A DNA stretch of 64,000 nucleotides from contig NZ_JADOVH010000004.1 of NCBI RefSeq assembly GCF_015751965.1, positions 62,001 to 126,000 on the forward strand, written 5' to 3'. This DNA comes from Frigoribacterium sp. CG_9.8 (GTDB lineage Bacteria > Actinomycetota > Actinomycetes > Actinomycetales > Microbacteriaceae). Of this stretch, positions 51,801 through 61,076 are shown in pieces. The notes under the pieces were generated by a model. It did no database searches and had not been told where the DNA came from. It saw nothing but the letters and a program-made list of their open reading frames with translations. A program made the translations under genes and the position numbers. Numbering within the stretch: the first letter of the stretch is position 1; every line of letters starts with the position of its first letter.

Positions 51801-52731
51801 GCGTGCACTGCAACAGCAACTGGCCACCACGGTGCGAGAGAGTGTGGCGCGGGCATCCGTGACACCGCGCAGCAATCTGGAGCGAGCGGGACTCACTGCC
51901 TGGGACTTCGACGAACTGCCTCGCACGCTCGACACGAAGCAGGGCGGCAACACGATCCGGGCCTATCCAGCCCTCGTCGATGACGGGGCGAGCGTGTCCA
52001 TCCGGCTCATGACGACACCCGGTGACCAAGCGAGAGAGCACCGGCGAGGAGTGCGGCGGATGCTTCTTCTCGCCATCCCCTCGCCCGTGTCGTACGCGCA
52101 GGATCACCTCACCCAGACCGAGAAACTCACCCTCGCGCAGAGTCCGTACCGCACGACCGCCGAGCTCTTCGCAGACTGCATGGCTGTATGCATCGACACC
52201 GTCGCGGAAGCCCGGGAGATCTGGACGCGCGCGCAGTTCGAAGCCGTCCGCGATGAGATTTCCGCCACCATCATGGACTCCCTGTTTCAGACGGTCTCAC
52301 TGCTCACGAAAGTGATCGCCGCATCGCGTGATGCCGAGAAAGCGATTAAGGCGGCCTCGAATATCGCCATGCTCAGCCCGCTTGCGGATGCCCGCGAGCA
52401 GCTGTCAGCGCTCGTCTTTCCCGGTTTCGCCTCGCAAACGGGCCTCATACAGTTGCGCCGAATGCCGGTGTACCTCGCCGGAATCGTGCATCGGATCGGC
52501 AAGCTCGGCGATAATCTGGGCCGCGATCGAGTCTGGATGACGGAAGTGCAGACCGCAACAGCTCGCTACGAGCTCGCCGGTGGTCGTCTGCCACTCGCAC
52601 CGGACTCGACGGTCCCTCTCGTTCGAGCACGCTGGCTGATCGAAGAGTTGCGACTCAGCCTGTTTGCGCAGCACCTCGGAACGGCCGAGCCGGTGTCGTT
52701 GCAGCGGATCGTCCGGGCGCTGTCGGCGTAG
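48871..52731 (+). CDS. hrpA: ATP-dependent RNA helicase HrpA
   Basis: This large DEAH-box helicase (1,286 residues) has Walker A GETGSGKT at 43-50, DEAH at 137-140, VTSATID, and the helicase C motif (QRSGRSGRTSDGIAIRLYSE). A helicase-associated region and the DUF3418 C-terminal half follow. Two unusual inserts are seen: an acidic stretch (TDEENADDDAEEEADLD) and a Ser/Thr/Gly low-complexity run near residues 435-455. A TAGAAT -10 nine bases before the ATG suggests a near-leaderless message. Confidence 0.94.
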   Translation: MTESTSEATTDYRISYPEELPVSQRREDIAAAIRDRQVVIIAGETGSGKTTQLPKILLELGKTSIGHTQPRRIAARTIAERISEELGTPLGGLVGYQVRFTDTVGPDTRIKLMTDGILLNEIHRDRLLRKYDAIIIDEAHERSLTIDFLLGYLKQLMPQRPDLSIIVTSATIDPESFSRHFADAAGVGAPIVEVSGRTFPVEVRYRPLVAEAAITDEENADDDAEEEADLDPMEGINAALDELARESNGDVLVFLSGENEIRDAEEAIGGRNLPFTEVLPLYGRLSSADQHRVFETGRAPGIRRRIVLATNVAETSLTVPGIKYVIDAGTARISRYSVRSKVQRLPIEAISQASANQRSGRSGRTSDGIAIRLYSEQDYIRRPEYTEPEILRTNLAAVILQMISLGLGDIANFPFLQPPDSRGIKDGLDLLRELGAVSSTSPSTGTGTSTSTPTITRIGSQLTQLPIDPRLARMVVESKQHSVTREVMAIVAGLSIQDPRERPLEKRPQADQAHARFVDPTSDFLTLLNLWNYLREKEKELSGNQFRRLCRSEYLNYLRVREWKDVFRQLERMAKPLGLVVGGASTNPNGIHRSILAGLLSQLGIRDAVKRDYIGARQVRFSVFPGSALAKKQPAEVMSAELVETSRLFARTNAAIDLSWAEPIAGDLVKRSYSEPHWEKKQGSAVAWERVTLYGVPIIARRRAQFSKVDPAYARELFIRHALVDGDWDIDRIDRRVSAFDRANRTLRKELAELEERTRRRDLLYDDEAVFDFYQRRIPAEITSQKLFETWWRKARLTTPELLTMTAENLIDEDEAAPVAELVETSYPKIWRQGDQQLSLSYRFEPGSDDDGVTVQVPIALLARLTPEGFDWQVPGFREKLVTALLKSLPKAIRRSVVPANDWAKRLLAELPDSSEELPDSSAGRSLRAALAATITRITYVPVAVADFDESRIPPHLRMTFAVIDERSRTVASGTDLRALQQQLATTVRESVARASVTPRSNLERAGLTAWDFDELPRTLDTKQGGNTIRAYPALVDDGASVSIRLMTTPGDQAREHRRGVRRMLLLAIPSPVSYAQDHLTQTEKLTLAQSPYRTTAELFADCMAVCIDTVAEAREIWTRAQFEAVRDEISATIMDSLFQTVSLLTKVIAASRDAEKAIKAASNIAMLSPLADAREQLSALVFPGFASQTGLIQLRRMPVYLAGIVHRIGKLGDNLGRDRVWMTEVQTATARYELAGGRLPLAPDSTVPLVRARWLIEELRLSLFAQHLGTAEPVSLQRIVRALSA

Positions 52732-52788
52732 GGCGTCAGCACCACGTGTCAGCGCCGCGTGTCAGTACTACGAAGCAGTGGCGCCCGC

Positions 52789-53865
52789 TCAGCCCGCGGC
52801 GAAGACCACTGCGTCACCGAGCGAGCGAAGCACGACCTGGTCCCCCGGACGGTAGGTGGCCCCGCTGGCCACCGGCACATCGATCGGATGGGCGCCGGCA
52901 AGCTCGAGCGTGAGCAGCTGAGACGCCCCCTGGAACTCGATCGCCAACACGCGGGCGACGCAGCCCGCAGCCGTTGTTCCCGACTCGGCTGTCTCGACAA
53001 CCAGTTGCTCCGGCCGGAACAGCGCTACGCAGGATCCAACGAGTGTGCTCGACTGCGCCACCAGACCGAGCGCGCACTGCACCCGGCCCCCCGATGCCTC
53101 AGCCGGGAAGACCACAACATCGCCGAGGAATCGCGCGGTCGCCAGATCCGTCGGGGCGGAATAAAGGGTGACCGGAGTACCGACCTGCGCGAGTCGTCCG
53201 TCGCGAAGCACCGCTACCTGGTCACCGAAAGTCAGCGCTTCCTCGCGATCGTGGGTGACGAGCAGCGTCGTGATCCCTGCCGAACTGAGCGCTGCCGCGA
53301 CCAACTCACGGGTCGCCGCCCGCAGGCCGGTGTCAAGAGCGGAGAACGGCTCGTCGAGCAGCATCACCGCCGGCTTCCGTGCCAGAGCCCGCGCAAGAGC
53401 GACCCGCTGCTGTTGCCCTCCCGAGAGTTCGTCCGGTCGGCGGGACGCGAGGGATGGATCGAGAGAGACCAGTTCCAGAAGACCGGCCACCACCGCTGTG
53501 CGATCGCCGCGCTCATGCCGATCCAATCCAAAGGCCACGTTCTGTCCCACTGTGAGGTGCGGGAACAGAGCACCGTCCTGTGCAACATGACCGATTCCGC
53601 GGCGGTGGGCGGGCACGGCCACCCCCGGACCGGCTACGATCTGGGATCCAATTCGGATAGTGCCCGCATTCGGAAGATCGAATCCACTCAGCAGACGCAG
53701 GAGCGTTGTCTTACCCGACCCGGACGACCCTACGATCACAGTTTTCGATCCGGCTGGCACCGTGAGATCGATGGATTCCAGCACCGACGTCGTGCCGAAA
53801 CTCTTTCCGATTCCACGCATCTCGATCGCGCTCGGGTGAATCGCGCGAGGCGAGGTTTCACTCAC
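52789..53865 (-). CDS. iron(III) ABC transporter ATP-binding protein (FbpC-like)
   Basis: Walker A GSSGSGKT is at 46-53; [30 protein letters not shown] and LLVTHDREEA follow. A C-terminal TOBE-like domain (from about residue 260) marks the iron/spermidine/thiamine group. It overlaps the permease gene by four bases. The 358-residue length is usual. Confidence 0.88.
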   Translation of the reverse strand: MSETSPRAIHPSAIEMRGIGKSFGTTSVLESIDLTVPAGSKTVIVGSSGSGKTTLLRLLSGFDLPNAGTIRIGSQIVAGPGVAVPAHRRGIGHVAQDGALFPHLTVGQNVAFGLDRHERGDRTAVVAGLLELVSLDPSLASRRPDELSGGQQQRVALARALARKPAVMLLDEPFSALDTGLRAATRELVAAALSSAGITTLLVTHDREEALTFGDQVAVLRDGRLAQVGTPVTLYSAPTDLATARFLGDVVVFPAEASGGRVQCALGLVAQSSTLVGSCVALFRPEQLVVETAESGTTAAGCVARVLAIEFQGASQLLTLELAGAHPIDVPVASGATYRPGDQVVLRSLGDAVVFAAG

Positions 53866-55409
53866 AGGCTATTCACCGCCGTTGACTTCGACCGCGATCT
53901 CGCGAAGAGCAGGTAGGTGACCGGCAACGAGAGCAGGATCATCAGACTGGCATACGGCGCCGCCCCGACATAATCGATGTCGTTCGCCCGCGACCAGAAT
54001 TGGATGGCGAGCGTGCGGGTGCCGTTCGGGGCGAGGAGCAGAGTGGATGTCAGCTCGGTGACGATACCGAGGAAAACCAGTGCGGCGCCGGCAAGCGCCG
54101 ACGGCATCACGAAGCGCAGCGTCACCGTGAAGAAGGCCAGGATGGGGGCACGCCCGAGCGAGCGAGCGGCCTCCTCCAGCCCGAGTGGCACCTGGGCGAG
54201 ACCGGAGCGAAGGTTCACGATCGCCCGGGGCAGGAACATCAGCAGATACACCACGATCACCAGAGCAGCAGTCTGGTACAGGACCGGAACCAGGCGGATG
54301 GCCACGGTCACGAAGGCGAGAGCGGTCACGAGCCCGGGCAACGAACTCGTCACATAGTTGATCGACTCGAGGATGCGCGCGACCCGGCTCGGAAAACGCA
54401 CCGCAAGGAGCGCGATCGGGAAGGCGAGCAGACACGTGACCACCGCCCCAACCAGACCGTAGCCGACGGTCTGGCCGAGGGCGCTGAGAAGATACCGATC
54501 GGACCAGGCTGCGATGCCCCCGGACGCGAGCCACCGACCGACGCTCGTCAGTGGGACCGCCACTGCCAGCAGCACGAGAACCGTGAGGAAGAGGTAGGCG
54601 GCCGGGCTCCACGCGCCGAGCCGGGACCGCTCGGCCGGCCGTGCCGATCCCGCGCCGATCCGCGCGTATCGGGCAGTGCCGCGGGCGCTGGACTCCCCCA
54701 CAAGAAGGAACAGACAGCAGAGCACTAACACACCGGCCAGTGCATTGGCGGCCGGTCCGTTGAAGGTGGAACGAAATTGGTCGACGATCGCGGTGGTGAA
54801 GGTGTCGAATCGGATCAGGGCGAAGGCGCCATATTCCGAGAGCAGGTGGAGGCCGATGATGAGCGAGCCGCCGACGATGGGGAGCCGCAGTTGCGGGAGC
54901 ACCACGCGAAGGAAGACCCCGAGCGGCGCGACCCCGAGCGAGCGCGCAGACTCTTCAACGGCCGGGTCGAGTCGCCGAAGGGCAGCGACGGTCGGGAGGT
55001 AGACGAGTGGGAAGTACGACAGGCCCGCCACGAGCACCCCCGACCACAGGCCGTTGAGCGACGGCACTGCGCTGACCCAGCCGTAGCTGTTGACGAAGGC
55101 GGGGATCGCGAGGGGGACCACGAGGAGGATCGCGAAGGCGCGAGAACCGGCGAGTCGCGTTCGCTCAACCAGCCACGCTGCAGTGACGCCGACGATGGCA
55201 CACAGCGGCACGGTGATCAGCACAAGCCCTGCGGTGTTCGCGAGCAGTTCGCCGACGCGCGCCCGAAACACGAGCGCGGTGAGGGTGGGCGCACCGGTGA
55301 GAATCGCCGTGACCACCACGTAGCCGATCGGCACCAGACCCAACAACGACACCCCGGCGGCCATCGCGATGATGGCCCCCGGGGAGCGTCGTCGGAGTCG
55401 GGTCAACAT
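53862..55409 (-). CDS. iron(III) ABC transporter permease (FbpB-like)
   Basis: The 515-residue protein has about twelve membrane helices in two homologous halves, each with an EAA loop (DPAVEESARSLGVAPLGVFLRVVLPQLRLPI and LEEAARSLGRAPILAFFTVTLRFVMP). This fused two-domain layout is typical of FbpB/SfuB. It lies between the binding protein and the ATPase. Confidence 0.9.
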   Translation of the reverse strand: MLTRLRRRSPGAIIAMAAGVSLLGLVPIGYVVVTAILTGAPTLTALVFRARVGELLANTAGLVLITVPLCAIVGVTAAWLVERTRLAGSRAFAILLVVPLAIPAFVNSYGWVSAVPSLNGLWSGVLVAGLSYFPLVYLPTVAALRRLDPAVEESARSLGVAPLGVFLRVVLPQLRLPIVGGSLIIGLHLLSEYGAFALIRFDTFTTAIVDQFRSTFNGPAANALAGVLVLCCLFLLVGESSARGTARYARIGAGSARPAERSRLGAWSPAAYLFLTVLVLLAVAVPLTSVGRWLASGGIAAWSDRYLLSALGQTVGYGLVGAVVTCLLAFPIALLAVRFPSRVARILESINYVTSSLPGLVTALAFVTVAIRLVPVLYQTAALVIVVYLLMFLPRAIVNLRSGLAQVPLGLEEAARSLGRAPILAFFTVTLRFVMPSALAGAALVFLGIVTELTSTLLLAPNGTRTLAIQFWSRANDIDYVGAAPYASLMILLSLPVTYLLFARSRSKSTAVNSL

Positions 55410-55484
55410 CCGATCCTGTTCATGCTGTTCCTATTCGTGCCGTGCGTGTTCGTGCCGTGCGAGTTCGTGCCTGCGTGGGCCAGG

Positions 55485-56531
55485 TCAGAGAAGTCCGGCC
55501 TGGGTCATGAGGTCGGTGACTTTGCGGCTGTCGAGCTTCGACGGGTCGAGTACCGGGGCATTCAGGTCGACGAGGGGAAGGAGCGCCTTGTCCGCCGCAA
55601 CATCGCTCGCGACGGGATATTCAAAAGACCCACCAGTCTGCAGGATGTCCTGGCCGGCCTTTCCGGTGATGAACTTGAGGAAGGCCTGAGCCGCCACCGG
55701 ATTCTTTGCCGTCTTCAGCACGCCACCCCCGGACGTGCTGACGAAAGCGCCGGGATCCTGGTTCTTGAAGTAGTGGAGCTTCGTGTTGTTGCTGTTCTCG
55801 CCCGTGCCGGCCCGATCGCCGAACCAATAGTAGTGGTAGATCACTCCGGCCGGGATCTGTCCGGCGTTGACCGCCTTCATCACGGTGCTGTTGCCCTTGT
55901 ACGCGGTGAAGTTCTCTTTCATCGACGCGAGCCAGGAGGATGTTGCCTTCTCACCCTTCAGCGCGAGCATGGCACTCACAATGGCCTGGAAGTCAGCGCC
56001 CGACGGCGACGCGGCCCAGCGGCCCTTCCACGACGCATCCGCCAGATCGAGCAGGGATGACGGCAACTGGCTCTCTGAGACCAGCGACGGGTTGTAGGCG
56101 AGCACCGTGCTGCGCGCGGCGATTCCCGTCCAGCGGCCCGACGACGGCCGGTACGCCTCAGGCACCTGCGCGAGAGTCGCGGCATCCACTGGCGAGAACA
56201 GCTGTGCATTGTCGACCAGGCTCATCGCCGGGGAATTCTCGGTGAGGAACACATCGGCCGGCGAGGCGCTGCCCTCTTGCACGAGCTGGTTGCCGAGCTC
56301 GGGGTCGTCGCCGTTGCGCAGAGTGACCGTGACGCCGGTCTTCTTCGTGAACTCATCGGCCCACGCCTGGGTCAGCTCTTCGTGCTGGGCGTTGTACACC
56401 GTGATCGCTCCGCTGGGTGTTTTGCCGGAGCCGGAGTTCGCGGCTGGCGTCGCCGCCGAGCATCCGGCCAGGGCGATCGCGGTGGTGAGTCCAATCGCGG
56501 CTGCGACAAACCATTTGGGGGTGGTGTTCAT
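55485..56531 (-). CDS. iron(III)-binding lipoprotein (FbpA-like)
   Basis: The signal peptide ends in the lipobox LAGC (residue 24). The mature part begins ITVYNAQHEELTQAWADEFTKKTG and includes ADVFLTENSPAM and IYHYYWFGDR, the tyrosine-bearing segment that in FbpA-type proteins binds ferric iron. A DtxR/IdeR-type box 64 bases upstream supports iron control. An AGAGGAG ribosome site precedes the ATG. Confidence 0.88.
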   Translation of the reverse strand: MNTTPKWFVAAAIGLTTAIALAGCSAATPAANSGSGKTPSGAITVYNAQHEELTQAWADEFTKKTGVTVTLRNGDDPELGNQLVQEGSASPADVFLTENSPAMSLVDNAQLFSPVDAATLAQVPEAYRPSSGRWTGIAARSTVLAYNPSLVSESQLPSSLLDLADASWKGRWAASPSGADFQAIVSAMLALKGEKATSSWLASMKENFTAYKGNSTVMKAVNAGQIPAGVIYHYYWFGDRAGTGENSNNTKLHYFKNQDPGAFVSTSGGGVLKTAKNPVAAQAFLKFITGKAGQDILQTGGSFEYPVASDVAADKALLPLVDLNAPVLDPSKLDSRKVTDLMTQAGLL

Positions 56532-56594
56532 GGGGAGGCTCCTCTAAGCAGGTCAGTCTCTGGTCATCACAACCCCTCGTGAAGGCGGGCTGTA

Positions 56595-56613
56595 GTAGGT
56601 AAGCCTACCCTAA
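56595..56613 (-). promoter_or_regulatory. iron box (DtxR/IdeR operator)
   Basis: The minus strand reads TTAGGGTAGGCTTACCTAC, matching the consensus TTAGGTTAGSCTAACCTAA at 16 of 19 positions. It lies upstream of the ferric-binding protein gene and should repress the operon when iron is sufficient. Confidence 0.75.
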
Positions 56614-56632
56614 CTGATTGCCCCACTCCCGA

Positions 56633-58210
56633 TCACGCCATTGGTGCGACTGCCACCACTTTCTCGGTTTCGTAGATCACCACGAGTTCGCGCTTGAGCA
56701 CTTTGCCGCTCGGACCGAGGGGCAGCGCTGTCACAATCTCCACCCGGCGCGGATACTTGTAGGCCGCCAGCTTCTCCTTGGCGTACTCCGCGAGTGAGGC
56801 GGCGTCGACATCCGCTCCCGGCGCCAACACCACCGCGGCCATAATCTCCTGGCCGTGCACGTCGTGGGCAACGCCGAAGACGGCGGCGCTCGACACCGCA
56901 GGATGCGCCACCAGCACCTCCTCGACCTCCCGCGGATAAACGTTGTACCCGTTGCGCAAGATCATGTCCTTCTTGCGGTCGACGATCCAAATATAGCCAT
57001 CCGCATCCTTCGTGCCGAGGTCCCCGGTGCGGAACCAACCGTCCACGACCGCCTTCGCCGACTCCTCCGGCAGGTTCAGGTAGCCCTTCATCAGATTGTG
57101 GCCGCGGATCACGATCTCGCCGAGCTCGTCGACAGGAAGCAGCTCGATCGAGTCCTCGACATCCGCCTTCGCGATCTCCACCTCCACACCCCAGATGGCC
57201 TGGCCGATGCTACCGGCCCGCGGCGGTCGACCCACATGATTGAAGCTCGCGACCGGGGAGGTCTCGGTGAGGCCGTAGCCCTCGTAGATCTCCACCCCGA
57301 ACTCGGCCCGGAATCGCTCAATCACTGCGACTGGCAGGGATGCCCCACCCGACACCGCATATCGCAACTTCGGGCGCTCGGCGGTCTTCTTCGCCGCCTC
57401 GAGCAGCGCGATGTACATGGTCGGCACACCCATCATGATCGTGCACTCGTTATCGATGAGAGAGCGCAGCGCGGTGTCGCCGTCGAAGCGCGGAAGCATG
57501 ACAATCCGGGCGCCGGCGCGAAAACCGGTGTTGAGTGTGCAGGTCTGGCCAAAGGTGTGGAAGAGCGGCAGGCAGCCGAGAATCGTGTCCGTCGATTGAA
57601 GGTCGAAGGTGCTCAGCAGGAGGGTGCTGGTCTGTTCGACGAGGGCCAGGTGGCTGCCCATCGCCCCCTTCGGCTTGCCGGTGGTACCGCTCGTGTACAG
57701 GATGGTCGCAGTGTCGGAGGGCTGGCGGGGCGTGTACGTGCGAATCGGCTCCGCCACCGCGGCGAGTGCCTCGAGCTGCGGGATGCCGTCGATCGGGTCA
57801 GGCGAGAGCACCGAGAGCACCGGAACCCCGGCCTTCGCCGCCCCCTTTGCTCCCTCGCCAAGCAGCGGGGCGGCACAGATGAGCAGCGTTGCCCCGGAGT
57901 CGCGCAGCACGTACTCGATCTCGTCGCTCTTCAGCAGGGCATGGATCGGCACCACGATTGCGCCGAGGGCGAGTATGGCGTAATACACGCGTGCAAAATC
58001 GGCGACATTCGGGATCAGCATGGCGACCGCGTGCCCGTCGTCCACGCCAGCCTTCCGAAGCGCGCCGGCGTACGAGCGCGTCTGATCCCACAGCTCCGAA
58101 TACGTCGTCTCGGTTTGCCCCACCGCCACTGCAACGCCGTCGGGATATCGCTCGGCAGATTCCTTGAGAATCGCGGCAACAGAAAGCGTCGAGTAGCTGG
58201 CGTCGGTCAT
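56633..58210 (-). CDS. long-chain fatty acid--CoA ligase / AMP-forming acyl-CoA synthetase
   Basis: From the ATG at 58210 the enzyme has 525 residues. ILYTSGTTGKPKGAMGSH is the P-loop motif, EGYGLTETSPV and GWFRTGDLGTKDADGYIWIVDRKKDMI are the AMP-binding and hinge motifs, and GPSGKVLKREL carries the catalytic lysine. The acyl substrate cannot be told. It follows the iron-transport genes but shares no evident function with them. Confidence 0.88.
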   Translation of the reverse strand: MTDASYSTLSVAAILKESAERYPDGVAVAVGQTETTYSELWDQTRSYAGALRKAGVDDGHAVAMLIPNVADFARVYYAILALGAIVVPIHALLKSDEIEYVLRDSGATLLICAAPLLGEGAKGAAKAGVPVLSVLSPDPIDGIPQLEALAAVAEPIRTYTPRQPSDTATILYTSGTTGKPKGAMGSHLALVEQTSTLLLSTFDLQSTDTILGCLPLFHTFGQTCTLNTGFRAGARIVMLPRFDGDTALRSLIDNECTIMMGVPTMYIALLEAAKKTAERPKLRYAVSGGASLPVAVIERFRAEFGVEIYEGYGLTETSPVASFNHVGRPPRAGSIGQAIWGVEVEIAKADVEDSIELLPVDELGEIVIRGHNLMKGYLNLPEESAKAVVDGWFRTGDLGTKDADGYIWIVDRKKDMILRNGYNVYPREVEEVLVAHPAVSSAAVFGVAHDVHGQEIMAAVVLAPGADVDAASLAEYAKEKLAAYKYPRRVEIVTALPLGPSGKVLKRELVVIYETEKVVAVAPMA

Positions 58211-58369
58211 GGTGTTCCTGTCATCGTCGACTGGTGTGCACCCGTCTGCGGACGCTGTTTGCACGCTACGCCTATTGATGCGAAAACATCAAATTCGTGC
58301 GTAGTGCCACAGCAGATCCGCAGTGTCCCGAGTCATCCAGAGTCGTCCCGAGTCACTCCGAGGTTGAAA

Positions 58370-58982
58370 TCAGGTGCCGGATCTCCGACCGGCGCGTGCT
58401 GCAAACTGGTCGATCGCGTCCAGCAACTCGTCGCTCCTCCAGAACACACCACGTCCATGCTCGGCCTTCTTCCGGAGGACGCCCTGCTCCGTCAGGGTGT
58501 GGAGCAGCGGGTACGCGTTCGTCGGTGAAATTCCGAGCTCCTTGCCGACGGTCGCGGCATCGAGTACCGGGCGGCGGGCGATCAAGTCGATGAGCGGCCA
58601 TACTCCACTGTTGGAACGGGCTTTCACCTGAGAGTTCCATTCGTTCCGGACAGTGTCAATGTCTGTGACCAGCTGGCGCGCGTTCACCACAGCCCGCTCC
58701 GATGCTTCTGAGAACGCGCGGACAATCGGGGTTACATTTCCCCCACGGAACGCGGTGAGTGCATCGTGGTACCTCGGGATGTTGCCGAGGAGTCCGGCGG
58801 ATACTGGGACGGCGACGTTTCGGGTGACACCGCGCCTGCGGAGCATGGACTGGGCCAGCGCGCGTCCGGTTCGACCGTTTCCGTCGGAGAACGGGTGGAT
58901 CATCTCAAATTGTGCGTGAGCGATCGCGACTTGGGCGAGGGCTGGGATATCGTCCCTGGTCGAAAAGCGGACTAAGTCTTCG
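58370..58982 (-). pseudogene. fic gene, 3' part (separated by IS insertion)
   Basis: This fragment encodes the catalytic core with the perfect Fic motif HPFSDGNGRTGR and a C-terminal winged helix (DAATVGKELGISPTNAYPLLHTLTEQGVLRK). It joins in frame to the 5' part at 60398-61063 once the IS and one 10-base duplicate are removed: ELIEDL continues into VRFSTRDDIP. Fic proteins transfer AMP from ATP to target proteins. Split this way, the enzyme is very probably inactive. Confidence 0.88.
58973..58982. repeat. target site duplication, left copy
   Basis: TAAGTCTTCG flanks the IS on this side and is repeated exactly at 60398-60407. Because terminal bases are ambiguous the true duplication may be 9 bases, as expected for IS256-type elements. 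Confidence 0.85.
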
Positions 58983-60397
58983 GTCAAGTCCCTGTTAGTG
59001 GTGTAGCGGTGTGTCCTTCGTTTTTGTGGGTTAGGCGCTGAGTTCGAGGGCGGGCTGGTCGGTCACCTCCTCACCGGTTTTAGGGACGAGGGTGAGTCGG
59101 CTTTTGGCCAGGATGTCGAGGCCGAGGTAGCGGCGTCCTTCAGCCCATTCGTCGGTTTGCTCGGCAAGGACTGCTCCGACGAGGCGGATGATCGCGTCAC
59201 GGTTGGGGAAGATACCGACGGAATCAGTACGGCGGCGGATTTCACGATTGAGCCGTTCGTTGGGGTTGTTGGACCAGATCTGTTGCCAGAGTCCTTCGGG
59301 AAAGCCGGTGAAGGCGAGGATGTCAGCTCGGGCAGCATCGAGGTGGTTGTGGGCGTCGGGGAGTTTGCCGTCGACGTAGTCCAGGAGCCGATCGAACTGG
59401 GCGTTGACGCTGGCGGCGTCGGGTTGGTCATAGACGCTGTGGAGCATCGCTTTCACGGCCGGCCACAGGCTTTTCGGTGTCACCGACATCAGATTCGCCG
59501 CGTAATGGGTGCGGCAGCGTTGCCAGGCCGCTCCGGGGAGGTTCGCGGCTATCGCCTCGATTAGCCCGGCGTGGGCGTCGGAGGTGACCAGGCGAACACC
59601 GCTCAGTCCTCGCGCGACAAGGTCGGCGAAGAACGAATTCCATGCAGCTCCCGTTTCCGATGTTGCAACCCGGACGCCGAGGACTTCACGGCGCCCGTCA
59701 GCGTTGACCCCGGTCGCGACGAGGACGACCGCGTTGATCACCCGACCGCCCTCGCGGACCTTCATCGTGAGGGCGTCGGCTGCGACGAAGGTGAACGGTC
59801 CCGCATCGCCCAGCGGTCGGTGGCGGAACTCGTTCACGTGCTCGTCAAGGTCGGCAGCCATTCTGGACACCTGGGACTTCGAGAGGCTGTTGATGCCGAG
59901 GGTCTTCACGAGCTTGTCCATCCGGCGGGTGGAGACCCCGGCGAGGTAACAGTCAGCAACAACGGTGATCAGCGCGGTCTCGGCCCGCTTGCGGCGTTCC
60001 ATCAACCATTCCGGGAAGTAGGTTCCAGAGCGCAGCTTCGGGACCGCGACATCGATACTGCCAACGCGGGTATCGAGCTGGCGGTGACGGTAGCCATTGC
60101 GCTGCGCGAGCCGATCCGGGGATGGCTGGCCCCATTCGGCACCAGCAACCGCATCAGCGCCAGCTGAGAGGAGGGCGTTGATCATGGTCTGCAGCAGACT
60201 GCGCATCAAATCTGGTGACGCATCACCGAGAGCTTCAGTAAGCAGTCCAGCAGGGTCGACAATATGTGGAGCGGTCATCGTGATGATGCCTTTCGAGTGG
60301 AGGTAAGAGACTTCTCGAAGGATCACACGGTGGCCGCGCTCACGTCGGCAAAGACGCTCACGACCACCATGCGCTACACCACTATGCGGGACTCAAC
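58983..60397 (-). mobile_element. IS256-family insertion sequence
   Basis: The 1,415-base element has imperfect terminal inverted repeats that match at 21 of 26 positions, sharing AGTCCC and AGTGGTGTAGCG. It carries one transposase gene and is bounded by a perfect 10-base duplication. The intact ends and unchanged duplicates point to recent insertion into fic. Confidence 0.9.
59031..60278 (-). CDS. IS256-family transposase
   Basis: The 415-residue mutator-type transposase starts MTAPHIVDPAGLL. The DDE triad is D168 (VAADALTMK), D234 (VTSDAHAGL) and E341 (NNPNERLNRE), with the family segment WQRCRTHYAANL between the last two. It looks complete and active. Confidence 0.92.
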   Translation of the reverse strand: MTAPHIVDPAGLLTEALGDASPDLMRSLLQTMINALLSAGADAVAGAEWGQPSPDRLAQRNGYRHRQLDTRVGSIDVAVPKLRSGTYFPEWLMERRKRAETALITVVADCYLAGVSTRRMDKLVKTLGINSLSKSQVSRMAADLDEHVNEFRHRPLGDAGPFTFVAADALTMKVREGGRVINAVVLVATGVNADGRREVLGVRVATSETGAAWNSFFADLVARGLSGVRLVTSDAHAGLIEAIAANLPGAAWQRCRTHYAANLMSVTPKSLWPAVKAMLHSVYDQPDAASVNAQFDRLLDYVDGKLPDAHNHLDAARADILAFTGFPEGLWQQIWSNNPNERLNREIRRRTDSVGIFPNRDAIIRLVGAVLAEQTDEWAEGRRYLGLDILAKSRLTLVPKTGEEVTDQPALELSA

Positions 60398-60407
60398 TAA
60401 GTCTTCG
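60398..60407. repeat. target site duplication, right copy
   Basis: TAAGTCTTCG, identical to 58973-58982. Confidence 0.85.
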
Positions 60408-61063
60408 ATAAGTTCAGGGACTCGCTCCATCGACGGTGCTATGAACGTTGCCCCGTGCGGGCTTTCACCGCTGGTGCCGATCCACACCGGTTCAGTTCTC
60501 CACTGACCAGGAGTGTGAAGAGGCTGTGACGCCATCAGCACAGCATGCAACTCACGTATCCCGTTCGGGGATAGTGCATCCGCGAGTTCGATGGCGGACC
60601 GCATTGCGTTGGTGTTGGCGGCGATCAGCATGGCGTTGACGCCGGTCTTAGCCCCAAGCTCGGCGGTCAGAACTGAACGGGCGCTAGCGGTGAGATTCTC
60701 GATCTGGGAGGAAGACGCTGCCTCTGATCTGAGCAGGACCGGGGCGAAGGCGGAAACTCGGGAGCCGAGCTCTGCGTCGAATCGGGAAAGTTCCACGGTT
60801 GCGGCTTCAGCCTCGGCCAGCGTCTCGGAGTCGAGTCGCGGGGTCAGGTCGGCAATATGTGCGGGAATCGCTGACTTGTACTTGGTCGCGCGTCGGTTGT
60901 CGCGTGTGGCTGCGGGCCCATAGCCCGCGTGAGGCAGGGCGATCCATGTCTGGTCTTCGTAACCGATTGCTGGCCATGCAGCGGATCGGCGCAGAGGTGT
61001 CTTGGGCTCGTCGGAATGAAATTTGTTGTTGCGACCTTCGAGATCTCGGGCTCGGTTGCTCAT
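60398..61063 (-). pseudogene. fic gene, 5' part (separated by IS insertion)
   Basis: This part codes for 222 codons from ATG 61063 (MSNRARDLEGRNNKF), after an AGAGAGGG ribosome site, up to the insertion point. It includes the N-terminal domain and the segment SSSQIEN, which fits the (S/T)xxxE(G/N) inhibitory helix of class II Fic proteins. Without the insertion the gene would encode 422 residues. If translated alone, it would run a few codons into the IS and stop. Confidence 0.85.
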
Positions 61064-61076
61064 CAGGACCCTCTCT

